Shown here: in pieces, positions 8,304 to 15,735 of the stretch
Layout of the letters: every line of letters begins with the position of its first letter
How positions within the stretch are numbered: the first letter of the stretch is position 1
DNA from: Chloracidobacterium sp.
GTDB lineage: Bacteria > Acidobacteriota > Blastocatellia > Pyrinomonadales > Pyrinomonadaceae
Direction of reading: 5' to 3'
Length of the DNA: 64,000 bases
Assembly (NCBI GenBank): GCA_016711345.1
Contig: JADJTD010000001.1
Location: 2,604,001-2,668,000 of the forward strand
Position numbers and translations under genes: made by a program
Notes under the pieces: model-generated
Told to the model about the DNA's origin: nothing
Databases searched by the model: none
The model's input: the letters and a program-made list of their open reading frames with translations, nothing else

Positions 8304-8394
8304 AACTAGACGTCACCATTTATTATGTGCTTTTCGGCGGAGGGCGTTCTCAATTCGGAGTTCGGATTACTGAATGAGAAAAACCTTGGCGGAG

Positions 8395-8703
8395 TCATGG
8401 GCGGTTGAGGCGCTCTTTTTGGTCTTGTTTTAGTTTGTGGAGTAAGTCGGTGATGACGGGGTTGCGGTTTTGGTCGGCGATTTGTTGGATGATGTAGCGG
8501 GGTTTCATCATCTGGCTCCAGTGGTTAGTGAAGCGGCCGGGGATTCGTGCGCATGGGCTGTGTGCAATTTTTGCTTCACCGCGAACGGGACCTCTCGTAG
8601 TAAGGTAATCGCAGTCTTCGTCGAGGCCGATAGCCTCTCCGCAGACATCGCAAAGGACCTCATGTGTAGTGCCGCGTCGAGCTTCGGTGATTCGTATATG
8701 CAT
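8395..8703 (-). CDS. hypothetical protein with Cys pair
   Basis: 102 residues from ATG 8703 (GAGG eight bases upstream); the frame stays open to 8751. The sequence contains CDVCGEAIGLDEDCDYL (about 18-34) and later HSPCARI, giving a CxxC plus H/C set that could bind zinc. The C-terminal third is basic and helical with many Q, K and N residues. No family is recognised. It lies upstream of the defence-like operon in the same direction but 155 bases away, with its own composition closer to the host. It might be an independent gene. Confidence 0.6.
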   Translation of the reverse strand: MHIRITEARRGTTHEVLCDVCGEAIGLDEDCDYLTTRGPVRGEAKIAHSPCARIPGRFTNHWSQMMKPRYIIQQIADQNRNPVITDLLHKLKQDQKERLNRP

Positions 8704-8927
8704 AGTTCGCCTCAACCTTAGAATAGCGCAAAATAGCTGTCCATCCATCATTCCGTTTACTAAAAAATTGTGCTGGCGTGTGCCGTGCCGCGAGTCGACG
8801 AAACGCGGAAATGACGAGTTCGATGTGTAAGCCTCGAACGGCGACTACGACGAGAAGATATAACCGACGTGCGTGTGGATATAGGACGAAGGCCGCTCTC
8901 GATTTTGCCAAAAAACGCGTGTCGTAA

Positions 8928-9004
8928 CGATGGCTTTTTGGGGGGTCTCCGATGGCTTTTTGACCCTCTCCGATGGCTTTTTGGGGGTTGTTCGATGGCT
9001 TTTT
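8928..9004. repeat. four-copy iteron-like array CGATGGCTTTTT
   Basis: The 12-mer CGATGGCTTTTT occurs at 8928, 8950, 8971 and 8993, spacing 22, 21 and 22 bases, or two helical turns, with unrelated G/C-rich spacers. It lies in the 520-base gap 8752-9274, where I see no convincing gene. The regular helical phasing suggests cooperative protein binding. The array is next to the putative defence operon and upstream of a plus-strand gene. Confidence 0.85.
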
Positions 9005-9274
9005 TTGCGTTCGGGATCTGGGATTGTCGATAACTCCTTTCGTTTCTGTGACATGCAAAAATATACAAACTAAAATAGTGGTTTTCGCGATCTGATCGAC
9101 GCTCTCGTCTGTTATCTAAACTCTCGTCAGTTACATTCGGCATTATCAGCTTCATTTCCATTGTCAAAAGCGTGTTTTTTTAGGTGAAGTTGCCATTTTC
9201 CACTTAGCGCCGTTTCGTGATACTTTTTCATTTGATCTACCTTTTCTCTGACCGCGCAGCTCAGGTCTTTTTTC

Positions 9275-11098
9275 ATGGAAGAAATCGTAAACGAAACGCC
9301 GGAAACACCAGCCGAAGATCTCGCCCAACCCAAGCAAAGTTGGAGCGAATTCCTCGAAACGGAACAAGCCGTCCGCGTTATATATCTCATTTTTGGCTTC
9401 TGTGCGATCGCGATGGTGATGACGTTTCTGCAGACGCGCACCGACGCCATTTGCTGCGGCGATTGGGACGGCTATTATCACATCAAATGGTCGTCGCTGC
9501 TTTGGGATAACTTCAAGCAGGGCAAGTGGTTACCGACTTTTGAATGGCTGCCTTTGACGGTGCTAAATCCAAAGGATTACGCCGACCATCACTTCCTGTT
9601 TCATCTATTGCAGATACCGTTTTTGTGGTTTTTTGAGCCCGTTACGGCGGCAAAAGTCGCGGCGGTTTTCTTTTCGACACTCGCGATCTTTTCCGTCTAT
9701 TGGATGCTGTTTCGCTACGGCGTCAAGCACCAATTGCTATGGCTCGCCGCCATAATGACGTGCTCAAACGCCTTTTTCTATCGGATGAATATGGCAAAGG
9801 CTCCGCCTCTGACCATTATCATTTCGGTGCTCGGCATCCACCTGCTGTTTCAGCGTAAATACGTCTGGCTGCTGCCGCTAATGTTCGCGTTTGTATGGAC
9901 TTACAGCCTGTTTCCGCTGTTGTGGCTTGCTGCCATCATCTGGACGATCATAATTGCCTGGAACGAGCGTAAATTCGAATGGCAGCCCCTCGGTTATACG
10001 ACCGGCGGAATGATCCTTGGCAACATCATCAACCCGTATTTTCCGCAGAATATCTATCTTTTTGTTGAGCATTTTACACAGAAGTTCAAGATCGGCGGTG
10101 ATTTTGAAGTCGCTGTCGGCGGCGAATGGTACGCGTACACAGGACAGGAATTGCTGTTAAGTTTTCCGGTCGCCTTGCTGGCGATGCTGCTGGGCTATAT
10201 CTTCTTTGTACCGCGAGGCGGCAAACTGCCCGAGAAAGCGGCCTTTTTCCTCGCTTTCACGACCCTTTTGCTCACGTCACAATTTCGTTCAAAACGTTTC
10301 GCCGAGTACTTTCCGCCATTCGCGATCCTTTTTTTCGCCTTCAGTTGGCTCGCCTTTAACGAGATAAAGTCCTGGGAATTTCTTTCAGAAAGCCCATCCG
10401 AGGACGAGAATTCCGAGCCTCCAAAACAGCCTAACGAATGGTTGGTTGCAGCTAAACAGGCGTCCGTGTGGGTTTTGGGCATCGCACTTTGCGTCTTTTG
10501 GATGTATAACCTGACCGGGCTGCATTCGTTTGGATTCGACGTGCCGGGAATGATCGACAACATCTCCACCAACGAACCAGCCGACAAATATCGCCGCGCT
10601 ATGGAATGGGCGACCGGCCTTGATGAGACCGGCGCTGAAAATATCCCGAAAGGCGAGAGGATATTCAATTGCACCTGGGACGATTTTCCAAAGCTGTTCT
10701 TTTTTGACACAAAACATACCTACGTTTACGGCCTCGACCCGAATTATCTTTACTCGGCCGACCCCGAGCTTTACAAACTGCTCAAAGACCTGACCGAAGG
10801 CAAAACGGACGATCCGGCACCGAAAATACGCGACCGTTTTGGAGCAAATTATATTTTTGCCGACGCCAAAGAAAACGTAGACATGATCGCAAAAGCGCTC
10901 GAAAGTGGTTGGGTAGAAACGATTTACGAAGACGATGAAGCTCGTCTATTGATGATCCGCGAAACCAAAGGCGAACCACCTGATGACTCGTCTGACAGTG
11001 AGCCGGAAACAACAGAGGAGAAAATAATTCTTGATACAGAAGATGGCAACGCGGAAAATTTAGATGCAAATCTCGATGAGGAAGATGAAGCGAATTAG
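9275..11098 (+). CDS. polytopic membrane protein, glycosyltransferase-like
   Basis: 607 residues with about 10-12 predicted transmembrane helices between residues 35 and 420, a soluble region 430-570, and a very acidic tail (EEDEAN end). After the first helix comes a large loop with CCGDWDGYYHIKWS and then DYADHHFLFH, resembling the acidic first periplasmic loop of GT-C glycosyltransferases (STT3/PMT type). The soluble C-terminal part has GERIFNCTWDDFPKLFFF, like the globular domain of such enzymes. I infer a GT-C fold membrane transferase using a polyprenyl-linked sugar; the substrate is unknown. It overlaps the following lipoprotein start, so they are co-transcribed. Confidence 0.8.
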   Translation: MEEIVNETPETPAEDLAQPKQSWSEFLETEQAVRVIYLIFGFCAIAMVMTFLQTRTDAICCGDWDGYYHIKWSSLLWDNFKQGKWLPTFEWLPLTVLNPKDYADHHFLFHLLQIPFLWFFEPVTAAKVAAVFFSTLAIFSVYWMLFRYGVKHQLLWLAAIMTCSNAFFYRMNMAKAPPLTIIISVLGIHLLFQRKYVWLLPLMFAFVWTYSLFPLLWLAAIIWTIIIAWNERKFEWQPLGYTTGGMILGNIINPYFPQNIYLFVEHFTQKFKIGGDFEVAVGGEWYAYTGQELLLSFPVALLAMLLGYIFFVPRGGKLPEKAAFFLAFTTLLLTSQFRSKRFAEYFPPFAILFFAFSWLAFNEIKSWEFLSESPSEDENSEPPKQPNEWLVAAKQASVWVLGIALCVFWMYNLTGLHSFGFDVPGMIDNISTNEPADKYRRAMEWATGLDETGAENIPKGERIFNCTWDDFPKLFFFDTKHTYVYGLDPNYLYSADPELYKLLKDLTEGKTDDPAPKIRDRFGANYIFADAKENVDMIAKALESGWVETIYEDDEARLLMIRETKGEPPDDSSDSEPETTEEKIILDTEDGNAENLDANLDEEDEAN

Positions 11099-11507
11099 AC
11101 TGTGTACGATCTGCTTTGTCGTATTGCCCGCTGTATTTTCGGCGGGTTGCGGGGCAAACGAGGGTGTTTTGCGTTCGGGAAACGAAACGCCAATACAGGT
11201 TGTCGAAGATAAACCGTCATTTGAAAAAGACCTAAACGCAATGCATACGGCCGGGTTTACTTCTATTTATGTTCTACGACGACGTGACGGGAAGACCATC
11301 GATGCGGAAGATGTGCGTGTGATAAAGGAACTGACTGTTGATACAAATCGGCGCGTTAAAAGTGACAGCGACAAGGCCGTGTTGATCGGATCAAATTTCG
11401 AAATGCCAAAAGAGAGTTTGTCTGAACTAAATGCCCGGTTTTTGGTGGAAGATCGTTCTGCACCGCCAGTTAACGACGCAAATACCAACTTAAATTCAAA
11501 CAAATAA
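11085..11507 (+). CDS. hypothetical lipoprotein
   Basis: 140 residues from ATG 11085 (alternatives 11064 and 11076). It has a basic N-terminus MKRIR, a hydrophobic core and lipobox FSAGC, so it is lipid-anchored after signal peptidase II cleavage. The mature part is a small alpha/beta domain (SIYVLRRRDGKTIDAEDVRVIK...) followed by a PPVNDANTNLNSNK tail. No family is recognised. It overlaps the 3' end of the membrane transferase gene by 14 bases and is followed 17 bases later by the AI-2E transporter, so the three probably form one operon. Confidence 0.75.
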   Translation: MKRIRLCTICFVVLPAVFSAGCGANEGVLRSGNETPIQVVEDKPSFEKDLNAMHTAGFTSIYVLRRRDGKTIDAEDVRVIKELTVDTNRRVKSDSDKAVLIGSNFEMPKESLSELNARFLVEDRSAPPVNDANTNLNSNK

Positions 11508-11524
11508 GCTATAGTGAATAAATT

Positions 11525-12736
11525 ATGGCTGACCAACAATCGCCGGATATCAACCTCGCCAATACAGAGTACATAGAGAACGAACCTACACAACATCGTG
11601 TCCACCTAGACCCTTCATCGCCGACTGTTCGTTCGATCGTTCGGGTCGTGATCATAACGTTGGTGATTCTCTTTATCGCCGGTTCGGTCCAGAGCATCGT
11701 TACTTCCATCACGCCGCTCATATTTTTGATCATTCTCTCAGTCTTTACGGCATATCTGGTCGATCCGCTGGTTCGAGTTATCCGACTGCCTTTCAAAGTC
11801 CGTAATTTTGAAAAGTTAATGCCGCGTTCTTTGGCAATCGTGATCGCATATATCGTTGTGTTTTTGGTATTGGGCGGAGCGATCTCTTATCTCGCTCCAC
11901 GTGTAGTCGATCAGGCCAAAGAGTTTGGTACAAATTTGCCGACATATGCTCAGGCGATCAAAGAGCGTTCAAATGACATCAATCGCCGTTTTGACCGGTT
12001 AAGAGTGCCTGACGAGGTCCAGGCAGAGTTAAACAAAAAGGTCACTGACCTTGGAAGTGATATTACTACCTCGGTGGGAAATTTTGTTTTGCTGTCCGTG
12101 ACATATCTACCTTGGTTTTTTCTTGTACCGATACTTTCGTTCTTTTTCTTGAAGGATGTAAATCTATTTCGGCTTGCAGTGCTTAGGATGTTTCCCACAG
12201 GCCGCCTGCGTGTCCGAGCTGAATCTATTCTGGAAGATGTAAATAAAACGCTTGCCGCATACACACGGGCACAGCTTATTTCGTGTTTTCTGATCGCTAT
12301 ACTTTGCACGCTGGGGTTTTATTCTATAGGCCTGAAATACGCGCTTTTATTGGGAATCTTGGCCGGCATATTTGAGTTTGTTCCGCTACTTGGCCCTTTG
12401 ACGATCGGCATAATTGTGACCTTAACGGCAGCTGCGTCTGACGACCCGTGGAAGGCTCTCTATGTTGCGATATTTCTCATAGTTCTGAGGCTCGTCCACG
12501 ACTATGTGACATATCCGCGCATTGTCCGTGGCGGTATACATCTGCATCCTTTGGCAATCATTCTTGCTGTCCTCGCCGGCGAACAAGTTGCAGGCATTCC
12601 AGGTGTTTTCATCGCTATACCTATCGTGGCGGTCGCGACCGTCATCTACCGGCACATACTCGAGCATCGTGGACACTACAGCCTCGTCTCAGGCTGGATA
12701 GAATCAAACGAAACTCAAAAAGAGGAGACCGTCTAA
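11525..12736 (+). CDS. AI-2E family transporter (PerM/YdiK-like)
   Basis: 403 residues with the family layout: two N-terminal helices (about 42-85), another hydrophobic segment (110-130), a helical soluble region (130-195), then paired helices including LLLGILAGIFEFVPLLGPLTIG, the conserved E-F-V-P-x-x-G-P loop of this superfamily. The C-terminal VHDYVTYPRIVRGGIHLHPL block is also typical. Some members export AI-2 (TqsA) while others are Na+/H+ antiporters or of unknown substrate, so a quorum-sensing role should not be assumed. The last gene-coupled neighbour is a 42-residue membrane protein. Confidence 0.92.
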   Translation: MADQQSPDINLANTEYIENEPTQHRVHLDPSSPTVRSIVRVVIITLVILFIAGSVQSIVTSITPLIFLIILSVFTAYLVDPLVRVIRLPFKVRNFEKLMPRSLAIVIAYIVVFLVLGGAISYLAPRVVDQAKEFGTNLPTYAQAIKERSNDINRRFDRLRVPDEVQAELNKKVTDLGSDITTSVGNFVLLSVTYLPWFFLVPILSFFFLKDVNLFRLAVLRMFPTGRLRVRAESILEDVNKTLAAYTRAQLISCFLIAILCTLGFYSIGLKYALLLGILAGIFEFVPLLGPLTIGIIVTLTAAASDDPWKALYVAIFLIVLRLVHDYVTYPRIVRGGIHLHPLAIILAVLAGEQVAGIPGVFIAIPIVAVATVIYRHILEHRGHYSLVSGWIESNETQKEETV

Positions 12737-12737
12737 A

Positions 12738-12866
12738 ATGTCACCACTAGCCTGGCTTATAATCTTCTTTTTTGTCCTGTTGTTTTTGAGCATCGCCGTT
12801 TATGTGCTCGTGGTTCGATTCTTTTACTGGGGCGACAAAAAACAACCACCATCGAAAAAAGGCTAG
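12738..12866 (+). CDS. 42-residue single-span membrane protein
   Basis: Begins one base after the AI-2E transporter stop with AGGAG about ten bases upstream. The peptide has a long hydrophobic helix (residues 4-28, e.g. WLIIFFFVLLFLSIAV), then RFFYWGDKKQPPSKKG, a basic tail expected in the cytoplasm. Tight coupling to the transporter suggests a small accessory subunit. Its last four bases overlap the convergent lpxK stop. Too short for most gene callers. Confidence 0.7.
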   Translation: MSPLAWLIIFFFVLLFLSIAVYVLVVRFFYWGDKKQPPSKKG

Positions 12867-13906
12867 AGCATTGCCGCAAACGCGGGAGCGTCGTCGACCG
12901 TGATCATTATCTCAACAACATAACAGGGAATTTCAAATTTCACACCCATTAATTTCACAGCATCTTTTGCAGTGGTCAAGAGCAATTTGGCATTGTTTGC
13001 GCGGGCCTGCATCGTGATGTCGTCTATGTTCTTTTGTGTATAGACGTGATGATCACGAAAAGGATGACTTGCCTTGATCGAAAAGTTGTTCAACTTTAAC
13101 TGCTTGAAAAAATTCTCTGGATTTCCAATTCCGCAAAACACAAATGCGGCGATGTTTTTGATCGTTTGAAGATCTTCAGCCGGCACATGTTCTTCGCTTT
13201 GCGTTCTTTGCGCCTTTGCGTGAAAACTTTCTAAACTATCAACACCTAGAATCTCGGTTCTAGCCTCAAAAATCGCCGCATCCAGAGCCAAATCTGAAAT
13301 TTCAGATCTCAAATTTGAAATCTCAGAGATCAGATCTGCTCTCGTTATAATTACAATGTCTGCACGTTTGAGATTTGCGACCGGCTCGCGCAAACGTCCG
13401 GCGGGAAGCATATTTCCGCCGCCAAAAGGATCAGTTGCATCGATACAAACGATATCGACATCGCGTTTAACTTTGCGATGCTGAAAGCCATCGTCGAGTA
13501 CAAATGCCGTAATGCCAAATTTTCGCTTCGCCCATTCCGCAGCCGCAACTCGGTCAGCGTCGGCGATCACGATCGCTTTTCCAATCAGTCGCTGGGCTAG
13601 TTCAAAGGGTTCGTCACCAGCTTCATGCGAATCGGCAAGAACGGTCTCGCCGTCGCAAACCAGCACACGCTGTTGTGGATCCTTGCGGCCGTATCCGCGC
13701 GTCAAAATGCAGACACGTTCACCGCGATCAGCTAAAATCTCAGCAACATACAGCGTCAGGGGTGTTTTTCCAGTGCCGCCGGCAGAAATATTGCCGATAC
13801 TGATCGTCTTTGCTCCGAGGTCGAACGATTCAAAGATGCCGAGATCGTAAAGACGATCTCGCACGTCAATGACTTTTCCGTAGATCGATCCTAATAACGA
13901 CAACAT
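12863..13906 (-). CDS. lpxK: tetraacyldisaccharide 4'-kinase
   Basis: LpxK phosphorylates the 4'-position of the lipid A disaccharide at the inner membrane, showing that the cell makes lipid A. The P-loop NISAGGTGKTP (about 38-48), DDGFQHRKVKRD (about 137-148) and the INAR-like C-terminal FCGIGNPENFF block are all family landmarks. The 347 residues exceed E. coli LpxK (328). The excess sits at about 189-238 and contains residues encoded by two repeat words (FHAKAQRTQSEEH and ISNLRSEISDL), apparently in-frame repeat insertions in a surface loop. All catalytic motifs remain intact. Confidence 0.95.
   Translation of the reverse strand: MLSLLGSIYGKVIDVRDRLYDLGIFESFDLGAKTISIGNISAGGTGKTPLTLYVAEILADRGERVCILTRGYGRKDPQQRVLVCDGETVLADSHEAGDEPFELAQRLIGKAIVIADADRVAAAEWAKRKFGITAFVLDDGFQHRKVKRDVDIVCIDATDPFGGGNMLPAGRLREPVANLKRADIVIITRADLISEISNLRSEISDLALDAAIFEARTEILGVDSLESFHAKAQRTQSEEHVPAEDLQTIKNIAAFVFCGIGNPENFFKQLKLNNFSIKASHPFRDHHVYTQKNIDDITMQARANNAKLLLTTAKDAVKLMGVKFEIPCYVVEIMITVDDAPAFAAML
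13191..13226. repeat. repeat word (CGCAAAG units) inside lpxK
   Basis: On the minus strand TTCACGCAAAGGCGCAAAGA... repeats CGCAAAG three times. The same words form the outer arms of the intergenic palindrome at 18318-18496. It is in frame and adds about 12 residues to LpxK. Confidence 0.75.
13290..13338. repeat. self-complementary repeat inside lpxK
   Basis: aaatctgaaatttcagatctcaaatttgaaatctcagagatcagatct is composed of interleaved TCTGAAATTTCAGA-type palindromes, unlike its codon-balanced surroundings. It is translated in frame as a short heptad-like insert. Confidence 0.65.
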
Positions 13907-13957
13907 CGTCGTTAATTATCAATTATCGATAACGAACAACCAACCGCGAACGGCGAA

Positions 13958-15040
13958 CTATTTCTTATTTGTAAGTTGTATCAATCGGTCGAGTTTATTC
14001 TGGGCCATTCCGCTGTCGATGCTTTGTTCGGCGAGACGGGCTCCTTGCATAGGATCTTTGGCAATGCCGCCGACTACGAGAGCGGCGGCGGCGTTTATGA
14101 CGACCAGTGAACGGGCTTCATCGCGGTTCCGGCTTGCGAGCACATCAGTGATAATGCTCGCACTTTCTTTTGGAGAATCGGTTTTCAGATGGCCAATCCT
14201 ACTGCGTTTAAGGCCAAAATCCGACGGCGAAAGTGAAAACGCTCGGACCTGTCCGTTTTTAACAACAGCAACGGATGTTTCTCCATTAAGAGTGATCTCG
14301 TCGAGGCCATCTTCGCCATGAACAACCCAAGCGTTTTCGGCTTTCATCAACGCGAGGGCTTTTGCAACCGGCTCGACCAGCGACTTGTGCCAAACGCCGA
14401 TAACGTGATGCGAAACCGCCGCAGGATTTGCCAAAAGGCCAAGCACATTTAAACACGTGCGAATTCCGAGACGCCCACGAACATCAGCGATCCGTCGCAG
14501 CTCGGGATGAAATTTTGGAGCCAATAGAAAGCACAGCCCGACACCGCTAAGGCTCGCTTGTGCAGCGTCAGATTCGGCAGCGGCCTTTACACCAAGCTCT
14601 GTTAAAACATCAGCACTGCCGGATTTGCTGCTTACACCGCGGTTGCTCTGTTTTGCGATCGTTAGTCCTGCTCCGGCGGCGACAAATGCAGCAGCTGTCG
14701 AAATGTTAAATGTCTTTGCGGATGAAGATCCTGTACCGGCTATATCAACGGCTTTTTTCTGAGACCTGACTTTGATCGCCAGTGAGCTGACCACGCCCGC
14801 CATTCCGGCAAGTTCTTCGAATGTCTCGCCTTTTGCGGTCAATGCGGTCAGCGCGGCGGCGATCTGGATCGACCCAATTCCCGTATCTGTCATTGAGCGG
14901 AAAAACTTCGCCGCGTCGAGCATCGACAGATCGTCGCCGCGCATAAGGCGCGCCAGAAAAGGGAATAAAGGTGTTTCGGCTTTCGGATTGGTTGCAGAGA
15001 TCGGCGCCGAATGCAGCCAGTTTGATTTATTTTCAGACAT
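13958..15040 (-). CDS. trpD: anthranilate phosphoribosyltransferase
   Basis: TrpD transfers phosphoribose from PRPP to anthranilate in tryptophan synthesis. 360 residues, normal length plus a short N-terminal extension. The Gly-rich PRPP loop reads GTGSSSAKTFNIST (about 102-115), and the SSKSGSADVLTELG block (about 136-149) matches the family. The usual KHGN anthranilate-site motif reads KQSNRG, a substitution of the conserved His and Gly, so a related phosphoribosyl activity is possible. It lies 74 bases downstream of the TrpG-type amidotransferase gene in the same direction, which supports the tryptophan assignment. Confidence 0.88.
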   Translation of the reverse strand: MSENKSNWLHSAPISATNPKAETPLFPFLARLMRGDDLSMLDAAKFFRSMTDTGIGSIQIAAALTALTAKGETFEELAGMAGVVSSLAIKVRSQKKAVDIAGTGSSSAKTFNISTAAAFVAAGAGLTIAKQSNRGVSSKSGSADVLTELGVKAAAESDAAQASLSGVGLCFLLAPKFHPELRRIADVRGRLGIRTCLNVLGLLANPAAVSHHVIGVWHKSLVEPVAKALALMKAENAWVVHGEDGLDEITLNGETSVAVVKNGQVRAFSLSPSDFGLKRSRIGHLKTDSPKESASIITDVLASRNRDEARSLVVINAAAALVVGGIAKDPMQGARLAEQSIDSGMAQNKLDRLIQLTNKK

Positions 15041-15114
15041 ATTGCGGATCGCAGGACTTGCGAGAGAAATGGATGAAGGGTGTTAAAAAATACACTTTTC
15101 CCACTTATACTATC

Positions 15115-15681
15115 TCAAAGAAGGACAAAGTTATGCAATAACTTTTTGCCGTGCTCGGTCAAAATAGATTCGGGGTGAAACTGCACGCCCTCGATCTTTT
15201 TAGTTTTGTGCCGCAGGCCCATTATCAATCCATCGGGCGAGGTTGCGGATATTTCGATGCAATCCGGCAATGTTTCTCGATCTACGATCAGCGAATGGTA
15301 GCGTCCCGCAGCAAAGCCGTTCGGCAGATTGCGAAAGATCGTTTTCCCGTCGTGATCAATGATCACAGGCTTGCCGTGGACCGGCACCGGTGATCTAACG
15401 ACTTTGCCGCCAAAGAATTGCCCGATCACCTGATGACCGAGACACACTCCTAATATCGGTACTTTATCTGCAAAGTGTTCGACGGCCGCCAACGAAATAC
15501 CTGCTGAATCAGGCGTCCCCGGTCCAGGAGAGATCAAGATCCGCTCTGGTTTGAGATCGCTTTCGATCTCATCAACCGTCAACTCGTCATTCATTACGAC
15601 TCGCAACTCAACACCAAGCTCGCCCAGATACTGCACGAGGTTGTATGTAAACGAATCGTAATTGTCGATCACCAACAGCAT
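15115..15681 (-). CDS. trpG: anthranilate/aminodeoxychorismate synthase glutaminase subunit
   Basis: 188 residues, the normal size of the class I glutamine amidotransferase component. Start motif IDNYDSFTYNLVQYLGELG, oxyanion region SPGPGTPDSAGIS, catalytic Cys in GVCLGHQVIG (about 78-87) and His-Glu in VQFHPES (about 168-174) are all intact. It hydrolyses glutamine and passes ammonia to TrpE or PabB. Such proteins can serve both tryptophan and folate synthesis. The adjacent trpD favours tryptophan. No TrpE is in the window. Confidence 0.94.
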   Translation of the reverse strand: MLLVIDNYDSFTYNLVQYLGELGVELRVVMNDELTVDEIESDLKPERILISPGPGTPDSAGISLAAVEHFADKVPILGVCLGHQVIGQFFGGKVVRSPVPVHGKPVIIDHDGKTIFRNLPNGFAAGRYHSLIVDRETLPDCIEISATSPDGLIMGLRHKTKKIEGVQFHPESILTEHGKKLLHNFVLL

Positions 15682-15735
15682 TTACTATTTCGCCCGATAA
15701 CTCTATCATAAACGAGTTGCCCAGAGGCTGAATAT

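Noticed and set aside
8928..9004. Possible CRISPR array
   Set aside because: The repeats are 12 bases with 9-10 base spacers, too short for CRISPR, and no cas gene lies nearby.
8660..9167. Lys/Arg/Ser-rich minus-strand reading frames across the repeat array
   Set aside because: They translate the CGATGGCTTTTT repeats into KKPS/KAIG motifs in several frames and have no ribosome site or known domain.
11525..12736. Quorum-sensing AI-2 exporter
   Set aside because: The family name covers several substrates and no luxS or lsr genes are in the window.
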